A stretch of 8,334 nucleotides of DNA from positions 1-8,334 of the forward strand of contig CALKYL010000484.1 in assembly GCA_938003515.1 (NCBI GenBank), written 5' to 3'. This DNA comes from an uncultured bacterium. GTDB lineage: Bacteria; Planctomycetota; UBA1135; UBA2386. This document shows, in pieces, positions 5,218 through 8,334 of this stretch; the first letter of the stretch is position 1, and every line of letters starts with the position of its first letter. The notes under the pieces are model-generated. The model saw only the letters and a program-made list of their open reading frames with translations. It was not told the origin of the DNA and did not search any database. Made by a program: the position numbers and the translations under genes.

Positions 5218-7158
5218 ATGGCGAACAGGTTGCGAGACGAACGCGAGCAGAACGAGGCACGGCCGCACGCACCGACCGGCGATCGCCGCATCGCTCGCGG
5301 GTTCTGGGTAATCGCGTCCTGCCTGCTGGTGGTCGCGCTCCTGGTGTCGACGAGATCCGACGACCTCCCTCGGACGCCCGCGCTTGCCGGAGCATCGACT
5401 CGCTCCGAGGTCCCTCGCGCGGAACACGAGCAGCCGGCCTCAGGCGCGTCGGCCGCGCCCGCGTCGCTTCCGGTCGCTCGCGAGGACGCTGGAGCGTCGG
5501 CCCCGCTCGAGAACGACGACGACCATGGGACGTTCTCGGGCGTCGTCGTCTATCGCGACACACGACCCGTGTCCGGCGCAGGCCTCGCGGTCGGCCTGGG
5601 TGCAGTCTGGAATCACCAGAGACTCGAAGCCACCGCGGATCACGACGGGCGGTTCCGGATCGTGATCCCGCGACCGGCGCATCCCGAGGCGCTCAGAGGA
5701 CTCGACGCCCAGGCGCACCTGCTCGTCTGGGACAGCCTCTCCACGGTCTACGATGGATTGATCACGATCGCCGACGATGTCGTCGTCCGGTGCCGGACCG
5801 CTCCGGGCGATCTCGAATGGAATCTGGAGGGCTGGGTCGAACCGCAGTCGCTGGCGCACGACGAGGCGTGGATCGCCATGTTGTGGGCATGTCCGGCGGA
5901 CGGTTCGGCGACCTATGGCCTGGCTTCTTCGGGCTGCTACGGCCCGCTGCACGGCCCCGGCGCGATCGCGCGCCTGCGCTTTCTCCGCACGGGCAACTGG
6001 CACTACACAGGTCCAGTGGCGCTCGCGCTCTACACGCAGCGCGATGCGGGGCCGCGGGTGCCCTTCTGTGCGCTGCCGTTCGGCAGCGCGGCCGCGTTCG
6101 GCTCGGCACTGCGGGCGGGCATCGTCGTTCCCTGCCCGCTCCGCCGTTTCACCGTCGCGGACGTGCACGACCTGCCGGTCGACTTGCTGACGCTGAGCCT
6201 GCCGGGGCAGGGCTTCCGCGCCATCGCCCTGAAGCGACAGCCGGATGGCTTCACCGGACGGCTTCCGCCGGGTGAGTACTTCGCACGAGGCTTCGTCGAC
6301 CGCGAGCGTTGGGGCGAAGCGCTGCTACAGATCGGGGACGAGGCGAACGTGCAGGTCCGTTGGACGACCGTACGTCCGGGTCCTGCGAGCGTGACGATCC
6401 AGCTCCGGGATCCGGCGGGCCATGGCGTCGCCGGAGCGACCGTCGAGTTCTCGCGCGTCGACTCGAACGGGCGCGTGATCGAGTCGGGGACGTTGGGAGC
6501 AACCTCCGACGCGCTGGGTCGGGCCACCGCGAGCGGCATCTGCACGGGACGCTACGTCTGGAAGGCCACCGAGGGGAGCGCCCGCGGCCATGCCGAGTCG
6601 CTGATCGACGACGTCGCCAGCGAGGTGTGCATCGAGATGGCCGAGGTGGCGTCCGTCGACGTTCGAATCGCCGATGCCAGACGGGTCGGCCTCGATGACC
6701 TGCCGACCGAGCAGTGCCAGCTGCTCTATCGACAGGACGCAGGTCCGTGGATCGAACACCCGCGTTCGCGATTCTCTCTGGCGAGTTGGACGATCTCGGA
6801 TCTCCGCGTGGGCAGTCGCGTGGACGTGGCGCTGCGCGGGACCTCCTGGGTCGGCGCAGCCACGGTCGCACGCGTAGTCGCGGGTGCTCAGCAGATGGAA
6901 CTGCCGGTCGTGGCCACCTACCCGCTGTCCGGCAGCGTCGCGAACATGCCTGCGGGACGCGTCGAGGCGGTGCTCGACTATCCGCACGTCGGACCTTGGG
7001 ACGCGTGCGCGATCGAAGCCGACGGCGGGTTCGAGCTCCGAGAGCGACTCGATCCGTCTGTTCCCGCTCCGCGACTGCGGATCGTCGTCGATGGGGAGAC
7101 GGTCTGGAGCGCAGAGCTGGACGGGTCCAGGCCTCGGCCGTTGCGGATCCGGCTGTGA
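5218..7158 (+). CDS. Single-pass membrane protein with carboxypeptidase-regulatory-like domains
   Basis: A 646-residue protein. A charged N-terminal segment (1-28) precedes one hydrophobic helix (29-44), followed by a low-complexity Ala/Ser/Pro stretch (~50-100), so most of the protein should lie outside the cytoplasm. Residues ~104-150 (from TFSGVVVYRDTRPVSGAGL to DGRFRIVI) and ~386-470 (from ASVTIQLRDPAGHGVAGATV to YVWKATEGSARG) resemble the carboxypeptidase regulatory-like beta-sandwich: a strand, a P/G-V-x-G-A-x-V turn, then D-x-x-G-R. The rest is beta-rich with no recognised motif and no catalytic signature. Such domains usually serve in binding or surface architecture. It follows the small Cys-rich gene by 8 bases. 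No clear Shine-Dalgarno precedes the ATG at 5218, so translation may be coupled. An in-frame GTG at 5131, inside the preceding gene, is a less likely start. Surface receptor or membrane partner of the sigma factor are guesses. Confidence 0.75.
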   Translation: MANRLRDEREQNEARPHAPTGDRRIARGFWVIASCLLVVALLVSTRSDDLPRTPALAGASTRSEVPRAEHEQPASGASAAPASLPVAREDAGASAPLENDDDHGTFSGVVVYRDTRPVSGAGLAVGLGAVWNHQRLEATADHDGRFRIVIPRPAHPEALRGLDAQAHLLVWDSLSTVYDGLITIADDVVVRCRTAPGDLEWNLEGWVEPQSLAHDEAWIAMLWACPADGSATYGLASSGCYGPLHGPGAIARLRFLRTGNWHYTGPVALALYTQRDAGPRVPFCALPFGSAAAFGSALRAGIVVPCPLRRFTVADVHDLPVDLLTLSLPGQGFRAIALKRQPDGFTGRLPPGEYFARGFVDRERWGEALLQIGDEANVQVRWTTVRPGPASVTIQLRDPAGHGVAGATVEFSRVDSNGRVIESGTLGATSDALGRATASGICTGRYVWKATEGSARGHAESLIDDVASEVCIEMAEVASVDVRIADARRVGLDDLPTEQCQLLYRQDAGPWIEHPRSRFSLASWTISDLRVGSRVDVALRGTSWVGAATVARVVAGAQQMELPVVATYPLSGSVANMPAGRVEAVLDYPHVGPWDACAIEADGGFELRERLDPSVPAPRLRIVVDGETVWSAELDGSRPRPLRIRL

Positions 7159-7165
7159 TCGCGGA

Positions 7166-7178
7166 CGGCCGCCGGCCG
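7166..7178. terminator. Short palindrome between convergent genes
   Basis: CGGCC (7166-7170) pairs with GGCCG (7174-7178) around a 3-base loop. It lies in the 27-base gap between the convergent stop codons, where a bidirectional terminator would be expected. The stem is short and has no T-run, and such GC palindromes occur by chance in this genome, so support is weak. Confidence 0.22.
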
Positions 7179-7185
7179 ACCCGAC

Positions 7186-8334
7186 CTAGCCCTTCGACCG
7201 CTCCGTGCCCGGATACCCCTCGAACAGATTGCCGAACCGCTCCCGCGTCTGTGGCGACGACGGCCGCTCGCGCAGCTCGCGCAGCCCCGGCTCCTCGCCT
7301 TCGATCGGCGCGGCCAGCCGCGCGCGGGTCGCGATGTTGTTGCACGGCTTCCAGTGGCAGCGCAGGCAGTCCGGCGGCGCGCTCTGGCCGAACCCGCCCG
7401 CGTTCCGCGGCGCGTGCACGCTGACGCCGTCCGGCCGCGTCGCGATCAGATGGTCCTCGCGCACCGGCACCTCGATCGCCCGGAGCACGCCCGCGGCGTC
7501 GCGGTTCGCCTTGTGGCACCCGGTGCAGTCGGCGCCCGCCGGGTGGTACTGTGCGTCGCGGAAGCCGGCGAACACGCTCTGCGTCGTGTTGTAGCGCGGG
7601 TCCCGCCGGGCCAGCTCGCTGCCGCGCGGCGGGGGTGCGCTGGCGACCGTGCGGCCGTCGAGCTGTTCGTGGTGGCACGTCACGCACGAACCGGCGGTGC
7701 CGAACAGGCCTTCGTACTTCGAGTCACCGGGAGTGCCCTGGTCGACGTGGTCGTGGCACTGGCCGCACGCCGCGGCCTCGGGCCGCGTGACCATGTCGCG
7801 CCCGTCGGCGGCGAAGTCGTGGCACTCGCGGCAGTCCTGACCGTGCTCCGCGGTGTGCGGGCCGTGCGGGAACGACACGACCTGTGACGCCACCGGGCCG
7901 CGCGCCGGCTCGCCCTCGTCGAAGCGCTCGACGACCTCGCCGCCCCAGTGGCACTTCGTGCACGCGTCCAGCGTGTAGGTGCGGAAGCCGTCCCGCGCCA
8001 GCGCCGACGACGACGCCGCGTCGCGCGCGCTCGGATGGCAGCCGACGCAGTCGGCCTGGGTCCACTCGGCGGGCAGGTGCACGTCGTGGTCGAACGTGCG
8101 CTCGACGAGCCGGGTCGTGAGCGCGGGCACCTTGGCGCGGTGGCAGTCGGCGCAGTCCTGCACGGTAGCCCGGCCCTCGGCGCCGCTCTGCTGCACGCCC
8201 GCGGTCGTGATGTCGGGGTGCGTGTTCGCCGGGAACACGAACGTGCGCTCGCGCCAGCGCCGCACGTCCTCGCTGGCGCGCACCGTCGCCAGGTCCGGCT
8301 CGCCCAGCACGTGGCACTCGTTGCAGCGGCGCCA
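7186..8334 (-). CDS. Multihaem c-type cytochrome, C-terminal part (at least nine haems)
   Basis: Reads leftwards from beyond the right edge to the stop complementary to 7186-7188; 382 residues are visible and the start is outside the window. Nine CXXCH motifs are present in protein order: CNECH (8311-8325), CADCH (8140-8154), CVGCH (8035-8049), CTKCH (7948-7962), CRECH (7819-7833), CGQCH (7753-7767), CVTCH (7672-7686), CTGCH (7513-7527) and CLRCH (7354-7368). Possible distal His ligands occur in FDHDVHL and FPHGPHT just before haem sites, as in the 15-haem protein on the other strand. The last ~60 residues have no haem motif and no membrane helix. A periplasmic or outer-surface electron carrier is expected, since c haems are attached outside the cytoplasm, but the export signal is not visible. 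A GTG at 8308-8310 could be mistaken for the start, but a haem motif lies immediately upstream of it, so the gene is 5'-truncated by the window. Confidence 0.9.
   Translation of the reverse strand, partial: WRRCNECHVLGEPDLATVRASEDVRRWRERTFVFPANTHPDITTAGVQQSGAEGRATVQDCADCHRAKVPALTTRLVERTFDHDVHLPAEWTQADCVGCHPSARDAASSSALARDGFRTYTLDACTKCHWGGEVVERFDEGEPARGPVASQVVSFPHGPHTAEHGQDCRECHDFAADGRDMVTRPEAAACGQCHDHVDQGTPGDSKYEGLFGTAGSCVTCHHEQLDGRTVASAPPPRGSELARRDPRYNTTQSVFAGFRDAQYHPAGADCTGCHKANRDAAGVLRAIEVPVREDHLIATRPDGVSVHAPRNAGGFGQSAPPDCLRCHWKPCNNIATRARLAAPIEGEEPGLRELRERPSSPQTRERFGNLFEGYPGTERSKG

Noticed and set aside
5790..6545. Several open frames on both strands within the membrane protein gene
   Set aside because: They lack a Shine-Dalgarno and motifs, while the 5218-7158 frame has a membrane helix and beta-sandwich repeats.

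Overview
The window is GC-rich throughout, almost fully coding, and carries genes on both strands. The combination of very high GC, large multiheme c-type cytochromes, a divergent ECF-like sigma factor and a surface protein with carboxypeptidase-regulatory-like folds suggests a Planctomycetota-type bacterium. Myxococcota or another high-GC environmental lineage cannot be excluded, because there is no rRNA or housekeeping marker.

Region 1 (1-4150, + strand) is the end of a tightly packed redox operon. It holds (i) the C-terminus of a membrane protein whose last helix has an H-x13-H pair; (ii) a cytoplasmic protein with two cyclic-nucleotide-binding-like domains fused to a ferredoxin unit with four [4Fe-4S] cysteine groups; and (iii) a protein with an N-terminal FHA domain, one transmembrane helix and a periplasmic domain with 15 CXXCH haem motifs. 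Spacing is 7 bases between the first two genes and a 4-base overlap between the last two. Together they look like an electron path from a cytoplasmic Fe-S protein, through the membrane, to a periplasmic multihaem wire, with sensory-type domains built into two of the carriers. The residues normally needed for cNMP and phosphothreonine binding are altered in those domains.

Region 2 (4151-7158, + strand) starts with a hairpin and a sigma70-like promoter. It then encodes an ECF-like sigma factor, a small secreted Cys-rich protein with strikingly regular cysteine spacing, and a single-pass membrane protein with a large extracytoplasmic beta-rich part. Base and codon use look less GC-saturated than in the flanking cytochrome genes. 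This may be a regulatory and surface module lying between two cytochrome loci.

Region 3 (7186-8334, - strand) is the 3' part of a second multihaem cytochrome, with nine CXXCH motifs visible. It converges on region 2 and runs off the right edge. It shares the F-x-H-x-x-H plus CXXCH architecture with the 15-haem protein, so both probably serve the same periplasmic electron-transfer network.

No tRNA, rRNA, CRISPR array or insertion sequence was seen.
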